Below are positions 36,892-46,443 of a stretch of 64,000 bases of DNA, one piece after another (positions within the stretch are counted from its first letter, which is position 1; each line of letters opens with the position of its first letter). The stretch covers positions 62,001-126,000 of the forward strand of contig CALYZE010000001.1 of NCBI GenBank assembly GCA_945607605.1, in the 5' to 3' direction. The position numbers and the translations under genes are program-made. Under the pieces are notes generated by a model that searched no databases, was not told the DNA's origin, and saw only the letters and a program-made list of their open reading frames with translations. This DNA comes from an uncultured Bacteroides sp. (GTDB lineage Bacteria > Bacteroidota > Bacteroidia > Bacteroidales > Bacteroidaceae).

Positions 36892-38442
36892 TTAGAAGCC
36901 AAAATCATCTACTTCCACGCCTTCTTCTTCCTTCTCAACAAAAGGATGAGCCTCTTGCTGCACTGCATTGCCTTCGATATATACGGCACGGAAGGGACGG
37001 GCAGGGCATACGTATTCACAACCACCGCATCCCACACAAATATCTGTGTCAACATGAGGAATGGTTAATCCGTCTCTATAAGGCACCATCGACAAAGCTT
37101 GGGTAGGGCAGTGTTCCGAACAAGCTCCGCAACTGGTACCGTCGGTATGAACGATGCAATATCTTTTGACAAACACTACTTTCCCCATTTGTGTCAGGTG
37201 CTTTTGTTCGATTGTCAACGGTTGGATGGCACCGTTAGGACAGACATCTCCACACACCGTACAGTCAAAGTTACAGAATCCTTTCTCAAAATAAACGGTG
37301 GGCTGCATCATTCCTGCCAAGCCATATTCCATGAATGCCGGTTTCAGTACATGAGAAGGACATTTGCTCACACAGAGGTGACAGGAAGTGCAACGTGTCT
37401 GGAAATGTGTCAAGCTCACTGAGCCCGGAGGGGTAATGGGGGTCTCTTTTTCACGAAGGCCATTGCCTTGCTTATCACCATTTGCTCTCCATCTGTTGCG
37501 CATTTGTGCCATCACTCCGGAGGTAGCTGTAGCCGTCAGACCAATGGTTAGAAAACGACGTTTGGATGCATGAGGTTCCACTTCTTCTTTGTTCTTATCT
37601 GTAAGCTTTTTCAAGGAAGCAGAAGGCAATGAATAGACCAAAGCACCGTCTTTGCAACTATCCAGACAATTGAAACAATCGACACAACGGCTATAGTCTA
37701 TCTGCTGATTTTTGCTGTCAATGCAAGAAGCTTTACAGCGAGTACCGCAAATCATGCAGTGTGTACATTTGTTTTCATCAATACGTATCTTGAAAAGAGA
37801 AAAGCGACTCACAAACCCCAGTAAAGTACCTACCGGACACACGGTGTTACACCAAGTACGTCCATGTTTCCAGGCAAGAAAACCGATGACCAAACAAGTG
37901 ACCAAACCTATTACAAAGGAAGATATACTAATCAAAGAAGCATCAACCTGATAGAACGTGTAATTATTGAATCGGGAAAAGAGAGACTCAAGCAGGTTGT
38001 TTCCCGTCATATATACTGGCTTGAAAACATTGGTGACCATACGCCCGAAAGCACTGTACGGGTCCAGCAATCCTACGATAGCAGTGAACCCACTAACAAA
38101 AGTAATGACGGTCACTGTCAATACCGCCCATCGCAGCACGTTCTTAGCAGGAGAGAAGCGAAAGCGTTTCTTCTTTTTGCTTACTTTCTTTGAAATCCGA
38201 TTGACTATATCCTGATAAATACCCATTGGGCAAATGACAGAACAATAAATACGTCCGAAGATCAAGGTCAGTACAAGTAAAGAAATCAATATCAAAAGAC
38301 TGAGCGACATCAGTGCCGGCACAAATTGGAGGTGTGCCAATACATGAAATTTAGCGGGCAATACCCCTGCAAAATCCAGAAAGTAAAACGTTATCAGTCC
38401 GAAAAAAAGGACAGATAATCCAATTCTTATTTTTGTCAACAT
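36892..38442 (-). CDS. NapH-NapG-like membrane iron-sulfur fusion protein
   Basis: 516 aa. N-terminal half as in NapH/NosR: four or five membrane helices with two cytoplasmic CxxxCP motifs (C67-C71, C198-C202), then a double ferredoxin domain (C226/229/232/236 and C253/256/259/263). Next comes KRRFLTIG (294-301) and a short hydrophobic stretch, resembling a Tat leader inside the protein. The C-terminal half has four more cluster motifs (C351, C390, C429 and C469 sets), as in NapG. So it joins a quinol-side membrane protein with an extracytoplasmic-type electron carrier, six 4Fe-4S sites in all. Last gene of the DUF362-ECF-DUF362 run. Electron donor and acceptor are unknown. Confidence 0.85.
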   Translation of the reverse strand: MLTKIRIGLSVLFFGLITFYFLDFAGVLPAKFHVLAHLQFVPALMSLSLLILISLLVLTLIFGRIYCSVICPMGIYQDIVNRISKKVSKKKKRFRFSPAKNVLRWAVLTVTVITFVSGFTAIVGLLDPYSAFGRMVTNVFKPVYMTGNNLLESLFSRFNNYTFYQVDASLISISSFVIGLVTCLVIGFLAWKHGRTWCNTVCPVGTLLGFVSRFSLFKIRIDENKCTHCMICGTRCKASCIDSKNQQIDYSRCVDCFNCLDSCKDGALVYSLPSASLKKLTDKNKEEVEPHASKRRFLTIGLTATATSGVMAQMRNRWRANGDKQGNGLREKETPITPPGSVSLTHFQTRCTSCHLCVSKCPSHVLKPAFMEYGLAGMMQPTVYFEKGFCNFDCTVCGDVCPNGAIQPLTIEQKHLTQMGKVVFVKRYCIVHTDGTSCGACSEHCPTQALSMVPYRDGLTIPHVDTDICVGCGGCEYVCPARPFRAVYIEGNAVQQEAHPFVEKEEEGVEVDDFGF

Positions 38443-38472
38443 GAAACCTGTTTATTTTGAGTTTGTAGGGTC

Positions 38473-39408
38473 TTATATTTTGATGCGTTTGATATTCAAT
38501 TTATCCAGATCCATCGTTCCGATTTTCAGCGCTTCTCCGTTGGCAAGATGACTTACAGTATCAAGCGGCATATCACGCACTTGATTGAAGAACTTGGCAG
38601 CTGCTGTATCCACAGCTACAATATCCTTTGAAATAAACAAGCCTTTAGTCAATACCACATCAGATTCCGAACGTCCGCGAGGTCCGTTGGTCTTCATCAC
38701 GCGATAAGCATCTACGACGTTGAGTACCGCCTTCTTCTGGAGGGTACAAATATCGGCGATACACTGCTGAAGATCGTTCTGATGAAAGAATCCCCGGTCC
38801 CATACAATGCCCATGTGATTCTTCATCGATATGGTAAGGTTGGCACCTCCATGATTCTTCAGAATAGGAACATTGATCCAGACATCACTGTTTAAGATCG
38901 CTTCATGTACCTTGGTGCTCTTCAGCTTTTTGCCTTGAGGCAAAGAGACCGTGCGGTAGTAGCTTTCCAAATGAGCAGGCATTACTTTGGCTCCGGCAGC
39001 TTTGGCAGCTGCTTCAATACCACTGTTCTTGTAGCACTTCTGCCAGTCATCGCAGGTATGGTCAAACACCGTCACTTCCTTGGCTCCGGCAGCGAAACAT
39101 TGCTTAATAATCTCTGTCACCAACTTTGGATTGGTGTTTCCTGCTAATGAGGGGATCTTATCCCAACCGATATTAGGTTTTACCACTACTTTCTGTCCGG
39201 GTTTGATAAAGGCTTTCATGCCTCCCATCTCTTCAATGGCACGACGAAACATCATATCTGGTTCGCCTCCCATAACAGCTACAAGATCAGCCTTGCCACC
39301 TCCGGCATTTGTGAAGGTTTGCGCTAAAACATCCATTGCTTCTGAATGTTGTACAGTTACTGCAGCTCCCGCCACAGCTAATGTTTTCAAAAAATCTCTT
39401 CTATCCAT
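38473..39408 (-). CDS. Tat-exported DUF362 protein
   Basis: 311 aa. A twin-arginine leader (DRRDFLK at residues 2-8, then a hydrophobic alanine-rich run) is followed by a DUF362 domain: VVVKPNIGW, the VTVFDHTCDDW segment and ILKNHGGANLTISMKNHMG. No cluster cysteines of its own. Tat export suggests that it folds or takes a cofactor before transport. It lies 30 bp ahead of the NapH-NapG-like gene, and the exported DUF362 protein may work with that protein's outer half (inference). DUF362 has no settled function that I can name. Confidence 0.88.
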   Translation of the reverse strand: MDRRDFLKTLAVAGAAVTVQHSEAMDVLAQTFTNAGGGKADLVAVMGGEPDMMFRRAIEEMGGMKAFIKPGQKVVVKPNIGWDKIPSLAGNTNPKLVTEIIKQCFAAGAKEVTVFDHTCDDWQKCYKNSGIEAAAKAAGAKVMPAHLESYYRTVSLPQGKKLKSTKVHEAILNSDVWINVPILKNHGGANLTISMKNHMGIVWDRGFFHQNDLQQCIADICTLQKKAVLNVVDAYRVMKTNGPRGRSESDVVLTKGLFISKDIVAVDTAAAKFFNQVRDMPLDTVSHLANGEALKIGTMDLDKLNIKRIKI

Positions 39409-39484
39409 AAGGTCAACTTGTTTTATGTTTATCGGTCCTCATCTCCACTGCATGTACGGAGATTTAAACTCTTCAATCTTTCTC

Positions 39485-39994
39485 TCAGATTTTAGCAATC
39501 GCTTTCAACAAAGCATATCCTCCAAACCATTGAATCAACATCCCCGGAATGCCCATACGGAAATCTTGTACGGCCAGGTAGAAATCACCACACAAAGCCC
39601 ACTCAAAAGCTGTTCCTACCACCTGATAGGCAAGTACTACGCCCAACAAAGCCAATAAAGAAACTTTTTTAGAGTGACGTGCAGCAAGGGCAGCAGCTCC
39701 AGCCAGTAATCCCGATTTGATTAATATTGCCGGTAAAACAGCAAGGGTAGGCATCGCAAAGAGCAGATGATTGATAACCGGTGATAAAAGAGCAGTCAGT
39801 AATCCAACACGGAAGCCATACTTATAAGCAGCAATCAACGTGAAGAAGTAAATAGGCAATAAAGTAGGTCCACCGGCAGGCACCAAGTGAGAGAGTTGCG
39901 GCAAAGCAACGTTTCCTACTACAAATAAAAGAGCAAATAAATAGGTCTTTACATTACCGAAAGACAAGGAGTAAAGTTTAGCAGATGTTTCCAT
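39485..39994 (-). CDS. ECF-type transporter substrate-binding (S) component
   Basis: 169 aa from the ATG at 39994; a GTG three codons upstream (40003) is also possible. Five or six hydrophobic helices with the ECF S-component pattern (PAGGPTLLPIYFFTLIAAYKYG and GLLTALLSPVINHLLF). S components bind a vitamin or metal substrate and need an ATPase module, which is not encoded nearby and is presumably shared. It lies between the two DUF362 genes, which hints that the substrate is a cofactor or precursor used by this redox locus (inference). Confidence 0.8.
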   Translation of the reverse strand: METSAKLYSLSFGNVKTYLFALLFVVGNVALPQLSHLVPAGGPTLLPIYFFTLIAAYKYGFRVGLLTALLSPVINHLLFAMPTLAVLPAILIKSGLLAGAAALAARHSKKVSLLALLGVVLAYQVVGTAFEWALCGDFYLAVQDFRMGIPGMLIQWFGGYALLKAIAKI

Positions 39995-40060
39995 TTGTTT
40001 CACGTTAAGTATGAATTGATAAAACGATTATTATTTATGACTGTGAAAGTTTTAAAAGGT

Positions 40061-41188
40061 TTAAATCTTCACTAATTCGTATTCCATGGTTCCCAAGCCT
40101 ATTTTTTCGGCATGACGCAAACCTGCCAACCAATCGGTGTCGGGATGAATCATGTGAAATTTATCACAACCACACAAATCATCATGCTCGTGGTGGGCAG
40201 CAAGTACATTGTTATTATGTAGAATAGGGGTTTGAGTAACCATATCTGCACAGGCTTTATCCAAGGCCACAGGATCTGCTGACGCCAACATGCCGAGGTC
40301 AGGAATAATGGCTGCATCGTTATGATTCCAACAGTCACATTCCGGAGATACATTCATGATAAAGCTGATGTGAAAGTGTGGTTTATCTTTCACCACGGCG
40401 AGAGAGTATTCTGCAATTTTATAGTTCAAGCGCTCAGAAGTGTCCCAGTCGCTGACCACCGCTGCCTCATGTTGGCACAAGGCTACACATTGTCCGCATC
40501 CCACACATTTCACATAATCGATTTCGGCCTTACGCTCAACATTCAGATGTATGGCATCATGCGCACAGTGCTTCACGCAGATATTACAACCAATGCAGTG
40601 CTCTGTATCTATCTTAGGTTGCGAAGAAGCATGAAGTTCCAACTTACCCCCTACACTGGCACATCCCATCCCTAAATTCTTTAAGGCACCGCCAAAGCCG
40701 GCTTGTTCATGTCCTTTAAAGTGATTCATACTGATGATAATGTCTGCATCAGCAATAGCTGTACCAATTTTAGGTGCAACGCAATATTCTCCGTCTAAGG
40801 GAATTTCCCGATAATCCGTACCTTTCAAGCCATCTCCTATTATCACTTGGCATTGGGCAGATATCGGGTTAAAACCATTTTCCATTGCACTTTGCAAATG
40901 ATCAACAGCATTAGCCCGGCGTCCGGAATAAAGAGTGTTGCAATCTGTCAGAAATGGTTTTGCCCCCAAACTACGTAATAAATTGGCCATACGCGCTGCA
41001 TAGTTCGGACGAATATAGGCTAAGTTTCCCGGCTCTCCAAAATGAATTTTGATGGCTGCGAAATTATCTTTTAGAGGTAACTTCTCAATGCCTGCCCGTT
41101 TGAGCAACCGTTCCATTTTATCCAAAAGATTGGAAGTAGGGGAGGTTCGTAAATCAGCGTAATATACTTTTGCTTTTTCCATGATCAT
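40061..41188 (-). CDS. DUF362 protein with double 4Fe-4S ferredoxin domain
   Basis: 375 aa. DUF362 core (AIKIHFGEPGNLAYIRPNYA, FLTDCNTLYSGRRANAVDHL, SMNHFKGHEQAGFGGALKN) with an inserted ferredoxin domain carrying CIGCNICVKHC and CVGCGQCVALC, two 4Fe-4S clusters. No leader, so cytoplasmic, unlike its Tat-exported relative two genes downstream. First gene of the four-gene run. Tandem ATG codons at 41188 and 41182 leave the start open by two residues. It probably moves electrons to an unknown substrate. Confidence 0.88.
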   Translation of the reverse strand: MIMEKAKVYYADLRTSPTSNLLDKMERLLKRAGIEKLPLKDNFAAIKIHFGEPGNLAYIRPNYAARMANLLRSLGAKPFLTDCNTLYSGRRANAVDHLQSAMENGFNPISAQCQVIIGDGLKGTDYREIPLDGEYCVAPKIGTAIADADIIISMNHFKGHEQAGFGGALKNLGMGCASVGGKLELHASSQPKIDTEHCIGCNICVKHCAHDAIHLNVERKAEIDYVKCVGCGQCVALCQHEAAVVSDWDTSERLNYKIAEYSLAVVKDKPHFHISFIMNVSPECDCWNHNDAAIIPDLGMLASADPVALDKACADMVTQTPILHNNNVLAAHHEHDDLCGCDKFHMIHPDTDWLAGLRHAEKIGLGTMEYELVKI

Positions 41189-41347
41189 GCCTGTTTATTG
41201 TAATAGCTCCTGCAAAAGTAATAGATAAATCCATATTACTAAGTGTATTGATACAAAAAGTCGGCGAATTCCTTTGGCAGAATGGTAAAAGGAGAAGATA
41301 GAGTAGGCATGGGGTTGCCGAGACAAGAGAAGTAGCATCTAAAAAAG

Positions 41348-41377
41348 AGGGCTGTCACCCTTTTGGGAGACAGCCCT
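41348..41377 (-). terminator. Intrinsic terminator of fabD
   Basis: AGGGCTGTC (41348-41356) pairs with GACAGCCCT (41369-41377). On the minus strand, after fabD, the stem is followed by CTTTTTT. Confidence 0.92.
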
Positions 41378-41399
41378 ATCAACTTAGTATATTTCGTGA

Positions 41400-42287
41400 T
41401 TATTCAATACCGTGAGCCGATACCGAAGCTTCAATCTTCTTAATCATTCCTTGAAGAACGGCACCCGGGCCACATTCTGTAAAGTCTGTAGCACCGTCAG
41501 CAACCATGTTTTTTACAGTTTGAGTCCAACACACAGAAGCAGTCAGCTGAGCAACCAGATTCTTCTTGATCTCCACAGGATCCGTGTGAGGCAAAGCATC
41601 TACGTTTTGATAAACCGGACACTTCGGTGTATGAATTTCTGTTGCATTGATGGCAGCTTCCAATTCTACCTTAGCAGGATTCATCAACGGTGAATGGAAA
41701 GCACCACCCACTTTCAAAGGCAAAGCACGTTTGGCACCGGCAGCTTTCATCAGTTCGCAAGCTTTGTTAATACCTTCAATGGAGCCTGAAATCACAATCT
41801 GTCCCGGACAGTTATAGTTAGCGGCTACACAAACATCGCCTTCTGCACTCACTTGTGCACAGATTTCTTCTACTTTTTCATCCGATAAAGCAATGATGGC
41901 TGCCATTGTAGAAGGTTGTGCCTCACAAGCTTTCTGCATGGCCATGGCACGAGCGTAAACCAATTTCAACCCATCTTCAAAACTTAATGCACCGGCAGCA
42001 ACCAGTGCGGAAAATTCACCCAGCGAGTGCCCGGCAGTCATTTCCGGTTTAAAATGGTCACCCATGCAAAGAGCAGAAATAACAGAATGCAGGAATACGG
42101 CAGGTTGAGTAACCTTCGTTTGGCGCAGATCTTCATCTGTACCGTTAAACATAATATCTGTAATGCGATATCCAAGGATATCATTTGCTTTCTCAAAAAG
42201 TTCTTTGGCTAAAGCCGAGTTTTCGTACAGATCTTTTCCCATGCCTACAAATTGGGCACCCTGACCTGGAAATACAAATGCTTTCAT
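41400..42287 (-). CDS. fabD: Malonyl CoA-acyl carrier protein transacylase
   Basis: 295 aa from the ATG at 42287, which begins MKAFVFPGQGAQ as in the family; an earlier in-frame codon at 42326 lies inside the -7 box and is rejected. Transfers malonyl from CoA to ACP for fatty acid synthesis. Active-site Ser in GHSLGE, catalytic His in GGAFHSPLM, and the C-terminal ECGPGAVLQGM are intact. It is not in a fab cluster here; it has its own promoter and terminator. Confidence 0.97.
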   Translation of the reverse strand: MKAFVFPGQGAQFVGMGKDLYENSALAKELFEKANDILGYRITDIMFNGTDEDLRQTKVTQPAVFLHSVISALCMGDHFKPEMTAGHSLGEFSALVAAGALSFEDGLKLVYARAMAMQKACEAQPSTMAAIIALSDEKVEEICAQVSAEGDVCVAANYNCPGQIVISGSIEGINKACELMKAAGAKRALPLKVGGAFHSPLMNPAKVELEAAINATEIHTPKCPVYQNVDALPHTDPVEIKKNLVAQLTASVCWTQTVKNMVADGATDFTECGPGAVLQGMIKKIEASVSAHGIE

Positions 42288-42323
42288 ACTTAACTTGTTT
42301 TTAGTGGTTAAATAAAACTGGTG

Positions 42324-42331
42324 CAAAGGTA
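42324..42331 (-). promoter_or_regulatory. -7 element for fabD
   Basis: Minus-strand TACCTTTG, exact match, 36 bp ahead of the ATG at 42287. A TTTG further upstream (42356-42359) is at 24-base spacing, too long to count as a good -33. Confidence 0.6.
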
Positions 42332-42631
42332 GAGGAATTTCTGAAATTTACCACACAAAAGAATCTTTTTGTGTAAATCCACTCGTGTTTTACTTCATCT
42401 AAAAAGACAATATGGGTATGAGGCCTTGATTGAAAAGAAAATGATTGAATTCTTTAGAAACTAAGCACTTCCTTCTTATTGTACATCCTACAATTACTAT
42501 CCATCAAACATCATTTGAAATACATATTGTATCTTAGATGATAACTACTCACTCTGTTATTGTAAAAAGTATGATATGTATTTATTTGAAGAATAATGCT
42601 TTATAACATCTTAAAAATATTCTTTTTATAT
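42332..42631. other. AT-rich gap between fabD and the xylose operon
   Basis: Together with the two flanking promoters this forms a 396-bp gene-free region between divergent units. I see no open frame, strong hairpin or exact repeat. Operators for the xylose regulator should lie towards the right end, but I could not pick out a convincing palindrome by eye. Confidence 0.5.
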
Positions 42632-42662
42632 ATTGCATATTAAAAAAACCTCTTTATATTTG
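42632..42662 (+). promoter_or_regulatory. Promoter of the xylose operon
   Basis: ATTG (42632-42635, one mismatch from TTTG), 19 bases, TATATTTG (42655-42662). It fixes the regulator start at 42684, because the next upstream in-frame start lies within the promoter. Confidence 0.75.
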
Positions 42663-42683
42663 CAGCGCTTAAACAGATATATT

Positions 42684-43415
42684 ATGCAAAATATAGAACA
42701 TCTCATTCCGTTAGCCAACAATCACATCTCTGTGGATTGTGTAGTGATTGGCTTTGACGGTGAACAACTGAAAGTTCTGCTAATTAAACGTGCGGGCGAA
42801 GAGGAGGGTGAAATTTTTCACGATATGAAACTCCCCGGAAGTTTGATTTATATGGATGAGGATCTGGATGAAGCGGCCAAAAGGGTATTGAACGAATTGA
42901 CCGGACTGAAAAATGTAAATTTGATGCAATTCAAAGCGTTCGGTTCTAAAGACCGAACCAAAGATCCCAAAGATGTACATTGGCTGGAACGTGCCATGCA
43001 ATCGAAAGTAGAACGCATTGTTACCATAGCTTATCTTTCTTTAGTAAAGATAGATAGGGCATTGAGCCGTGAGTTGGATGACTATCAGGCTTGTTGGGTG
43101 ACTATGAACGACCTGAAAACTTTGGCTTTTGACCACAATCTGATTATCAAAGAGGCTATGATATATATACGCCAATATGTTGACATCAACCCGTCTTCTT
43201 TGTTTGACTTGCTGCCGCGAAAATTCACGGCCTCGCAACTACGAACCTTGTATGAATTGGTTGATGGAAGACAAATTGATGTACGTAATTTCCATAAAAA
43301 GATAGCCCTGATGGAATATGTAGTTCCTTTGGAAGAAAAACAAAAAGGAGTAGCACATCGTGCAGCACGTTATTATCGCTTTGACAAGAAGATATATAAT
43401 AAGGTGAGACGGTGA
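42684..43415 (+). CDS. xylR: Nudix-type (NrtR-like) xylose operon regulator
   Basis: 243 aa. An N-terminal Nudix-fold domain (about 10-150) is followed by a C-terminal winged helix (about 165-240, KFTASQLRTLYELVDGRQIDVRNFHKK). The Nudix box is eroded: PGSLIYMDEDLDEAAKRVLNELTGL lacks the REUxEE glutamates needed for catalysis, as expected for a domain turned effector sensor. From established knowledge, Bacteroides use such NrtR-like proteins for arabinose (AraR) and xylose control. It is the first gene of the operon with xylB, xylA and xylE, so the ligand is likely xylose or a phosphorylated derivative (inference). Confidence 0.85.
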   Translation: MQNIEHLIPLANNHISVDCVVIGFDGEQLKVLLIKRAGEEEGEIFHDMKLPGSLIYMDEDLDEAAKRVLNELTGLKNVNLMQFKAFGSKDRTKDPKDVHWLERAMQSKVERIVTIAYLSLVKIDRALSRELDDYQACWVTMNDLKTLAFDHNLIIKEAMIYIRQYVDINPSSLFDLLPRKFTASQLRTLYELVDGRQIDVRNFHKKIALMEYVVPLEEKQKGVAHRAARYYRFDKKIYNKVRR

Positions 43416-43465
43416 CAAGCTGACTTTAATCATCAACAGTAAATAATTAAATCGTAAATAAAGAG

Positions 43466-44953
43466 ATGTATCTATTAGGTTATGACATTGGTAGCTCGTC
43501 TGTCAAAGCGAGTCTGGTAAACGCTGAAAGTGGTAAATGTGTATCATCTGCTTTTTTCCCTAAGACGGAAGCTGAAATTATAGCTGTAAAACCGGGCTGG
43601 GCAGAGCAACATCCTGAAAATTGGTGGGCAAACTTGAAGCTTGCTACACAAGCCGTATTGGCAGAATCCAAAGTAAATGTTGAAGAGATAAAAGCAATTG
43701 GTATCTCTTATCAGATGCATGGATTAGTGTGTGTGGATAAAAACCAGCAAGTGTTGCGTCCGGCTATTATCTGGTGCGATTCAAGAGCCGTTCCATACGG
43801 ACAAAAGGCATTTAACGTGCTGGGAGAGGAGACTTGTCTTTCTCATCTGCTGAATTCACCAGGCAATTTTACCGTCTCTAAATTAGCATGGATTAAAGAA
43901 AACGAACCTGCTATTTATGAAAAGATAGATAAGGTAATGTTGCCAGGCGACTATATTGCCATGAAATTAAGTGGTACCATTTGCACGACTGTTTCCGGTT
44001 TATCCGAAGGCATGTTCTGGGACTTCAAAAAAGGGCAGGTTGCAGACTTTCTACTGAATCATTATGGCTTTGATGCATCTTTGATTGCCGATATCAAACC
44101 TACTTTTTCTGAACAGGGACGTGTGAATGCCTTTTCAGCGAAAGAGTTAGGTTTGAAAGAAGGTACGCCGATTACGTATCGCGCCGGTGACCAACCCAAC
44201 AATGCATTATCACTAAATGTGTTCAATCCCGGAGAAATAGCTTCAACTGCCGGCACTTCCGGTGTGGTGTATGGGGTGAACGGTGAAGTGAACTATGATC
44301 CTAAATCACGTGTCAACACCTTTGCGCATGTCAACCATACAGATGAACAAACTCGCCTGGGTGTATTGCTGTGCATCAATGGCACAGGTATTCTGAATTC
44401 ATGGGTAAAGCGAACGATAGCTCCGGAAGGAATTTCTTACAACGATATGAACATACTGGCTGCACAAGCTCCTATCGGTAGTGCGGGAATCAGCATCTTG
44501 CCTTTTGGAAACGGTGCTGAGCGGATGTTAGAAAATAAAGAGATTGGCTGTTCCATCCAAGGCATCAATTTTAACCAACATGGCAAGCACCATCTCATTC
44601 GCGCAGCTCAGGAAGGCATTGTATTCTCTTTCAAATATGGCATCGACATCATGGAAAGTATGGGTATTCCCGTACAGAAAATCCATGCAGGAAAAGCAAA
44701 TATGTTCCTCAGTCCTTTATTCCGTGAAACGTTGGCCGGTGTGACTGGAGCAGTGATTGAATTGTATGATACGGATGGATCTGTGGGAGCCGCCAAAGGT
44801 GCAGGCATAGGTGCGGGCATTTATAAAGATAATAAGGAAGCCTTTGCCACACTCGACAAATTGGAAGTGATAGAACCTAAACAACTTGACCGCCAAGCTT
44901 ACGCAGAGGCTTATGCACGTTGGAAAGCGTACTTGGAAGTAGCAATGAAATAA
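43466..44953 (+). CDS. xylB: Xylulokinase
   Basis: 495 aa, FGGY-family kinase of normal length. The N-terminal GYDIGSSSVKASLV phosphate motif, the substrate region SYQMHGLVCVD and the AGDQPNNAL segment are present, with the C-terminal ATP site GAAKGAGIGAGIY. Phosphorylates D-xylulose made by XylA. It lies 50 bp after the regulator and 41 bp before xylA. Confidence 0.94.
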   Translation: MYLLGYDIGSSSVKASLVNAESGKCVSSAFFPKTEAEIIAVKPGWAEQHPENWWANLKLATQAVLAESKVNVEEIKAIGISYQMHGLVCVDKNQQVLRPAIIWCDSRAVPYGQKAFNVLGEETCLSHLLNSPGNFTVSKLAWIKENEPAIYEKIDKVMLPGDYIAMKLSGTICTTVSGLSEGMFWDFKKGQVADFLLNHYGFDASLIADIKPTFSEQGRVNAFSAKELGLKEGTPITYRAGDQPNNALSLNVFNPGEIASTAGTSGVVYGVNGEVNYDPKSRVNTFAHVNHTDEQTRLGVLLCINGTGILNSWVKRTIAPEGISYNDMNILAAQAPIGSAGISILPFGNGAERMLENKEIGCSIQGINFNQHGKHHLIRAAQEGIVFSFKYGIDIMESMGIPVQKIHAGKANMFLSPLFRETLAGVTGAVIELYDTDGSVGAAKGAGIGAGIYKDNKEAFATLDKLEVIEPKQLDRQAYAEAYARWKAYLEVAMK

Positions 44954-44994
44954 ATAAATAGAACTAAATAGTATTTTTTTAATAAACTAAGATT

Positions 44995-46311
44995 ATGGCA
45001 ACAAAAGAGTTTTTTTCTGGAATAGAAAAAATTAAATTTGAAGGTAAAGAGAGTAAGAATCCGATGGCATTCCGCTACTATGATGCTGAAAAAGTAATCA
45101 TGGGCAAGAAGATGAAGGATTGGTTGAAATTTGCTATGGCATGGTGGCATACACTCTGTGCAGAAGGTGGTGATCAGTTTGGTGGTGGTACGAAAGAGTT
45201 CCCATGGAACGGTGATTCTGACAAGCTTCAAGCTGCAAAGAACAAACTGGATGCTGGTTTTGAATTTATGCAAAAGGTAGGCATTGAATATTATTGCTTC
45301 CATGATGTGGATCTTTGTGAAGAAGCTGATACTATTGAAGAGTATGAAGCAAACCTGAAAGCAATCGTTGCTTATGCCAAACAAAGACAGGCTGAAACGG
45401 GTATCAAATTGTTATGGGGTACTGCCAACGTGTTTAGCCATGCTCGTTATATGAATGGTGCAGCTACCAATCCTGATTTTGATGTAGTGGCACGTGCAGC
45501 TATCCAAATCAAGAATGCAATTGATGCAACCATTGAATTGGGTGGTTCAAATTATGTATTCTGGGGTGGTCGTGAAGGTTACATGTCTTTATTGAACACA
45601 GACCAAAAGCGTGAAAAGGAACATCTGGCACAAATGTTGACTGTTGCTCGTGACTACGCTCGTAGCAAAGGCTTTACCGGTACATTCTTGATTGAACCTA
45701 AACCGATGGAACCAAGCAAGCATCAATATGATGTGGACACTGAAACAGTAATAGGTTTCTTGAAGGCTCACAATCTGGATAAAGATTTCAAGGTGAATAT
45801 TGAAGTAAACCATGCTACACTGGCTGGTCACACTTTCGAACACGAATTAGCTGTAGCCGTTGATAACGGAATGTTGGGTTCTATCGACGCAAACCGTGGT
45901 GACTATCAAAATGGTTGGGATACAGACCAATTTCCTATCGACAATTTTGAACTGACTCAGGCTATGATGCAAGTCATCCGTAACGGTGGTTTCGGTAATG
46001 GCGGTACTAACTTCGATGCCAAGACTCGTCGCAATTCTACCGATTTGGAAGACATCTTCATTGCTCATATTGCAGGTATGGATGTTATGGCTCGTGCTTT
46101 GGAAAGCGCTGCTAAGTTGTTAGAAGAATCTCCGTACAAAAAGATGCTGGCAGACCGTTATGCTTCTTTTGATACTGGTAAGGGGAAAGACTTTGAAAAC
46201 GGAAAGCTGACTTTGGAAGATTTAGTAGCTTATTCAAAAGCTAATGGTGAGCCCAAACAAACCAGCGGCAAGCAAGAGCTGTATGAAGCAATTGTGAATA
46301 TGTATTGCTAA
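44995..46311 (+). CDS. xylA: Xylose isomerase
   Basis: 438 aa, the class II (long) form. Converts D-xylose to D-xylulose in the cytoplasm. Catalytic His in [10 protein letters not shown], the metal-site blocks [15 protein letters not shown] and [15 protein letters not shown], and [20 protein letters not shown] are intact. It is followed by a long hairpin before xylE, so relative expression of isomerase and transporter may be set after transcription (inference). Confidence 0.98.
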   Translation: MATKEFFSGIEKIKFEGKESKNPMAFRYYDAEKVIMGKKMKDWLKFAMAWWHTLCAEGGDQFGGGTKEFPWNGDSDKLQAAKNKLDAGFEFMQKVGIEYYCFHDVDLCEEADTIEEYEANLKAIVAYAKQRQAETGIKLLWGTANVFSHARYMNGAATNPDFDVVARAAIQIKNAIDATIELGGSNYVFWGGREGYMSLLNTDQKREKEHLAQMLTVARDYARSKGFTGTFLIEPKPMEPSKHQYDVDTETVIGFLKAHNLDKDFKVNIEVNHATLAGHTFEHELAVAVDNGMLGSIDANRGDYQNGWDTDQFPIDNFELTQAMMQVIRNGGFGNGGTNFDAKTRRNSTDLEDIFIAHIAGMDVMARALESAAKLLEESPYKKMLADRYASFDTGKGKDFENGKLTLEDLVAYSKANGEPKQTSGKQELYEAIVNMYC

Positions 46312-46328
46312 TATAGCAAACAACTTTC

Positions 46329-46390
46329 AGTGATTAGTGATTAGTGGGATGTGCTCTGCTTGCGTTGCCATCCCTCAATCACTAATCACT
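46329..46390 (+). promoter_or_regulatory. Long intergenic hairpin between xylA and xylE
   Basis: AGTGATTAGTGATT (46329-46342) is perfectly complementary to AATCACTAATCACT (46377-46390). Inside, GGGATG (46346-46351) pairs with CATCCC (46369-46374), giving a 14-bp stem, a 3x2 internal loop, a 6-bp stem and a 17-nt loop. No T tract follows, so it is not a standard terminator. Confidence 0.8.
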
Positions 46391-46443
46391 ATTTGTTATT
46401 TATTACAGCTTATCTTAATTGCTAATCATTAACGACTAATAAT

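Noticed and set aside
46329..46442. CRISPR-like or insertion-sequence end between xylA and xylE
   Set aside because: The repeats form one hairpin with no regular spacers, transposase or target duplication.
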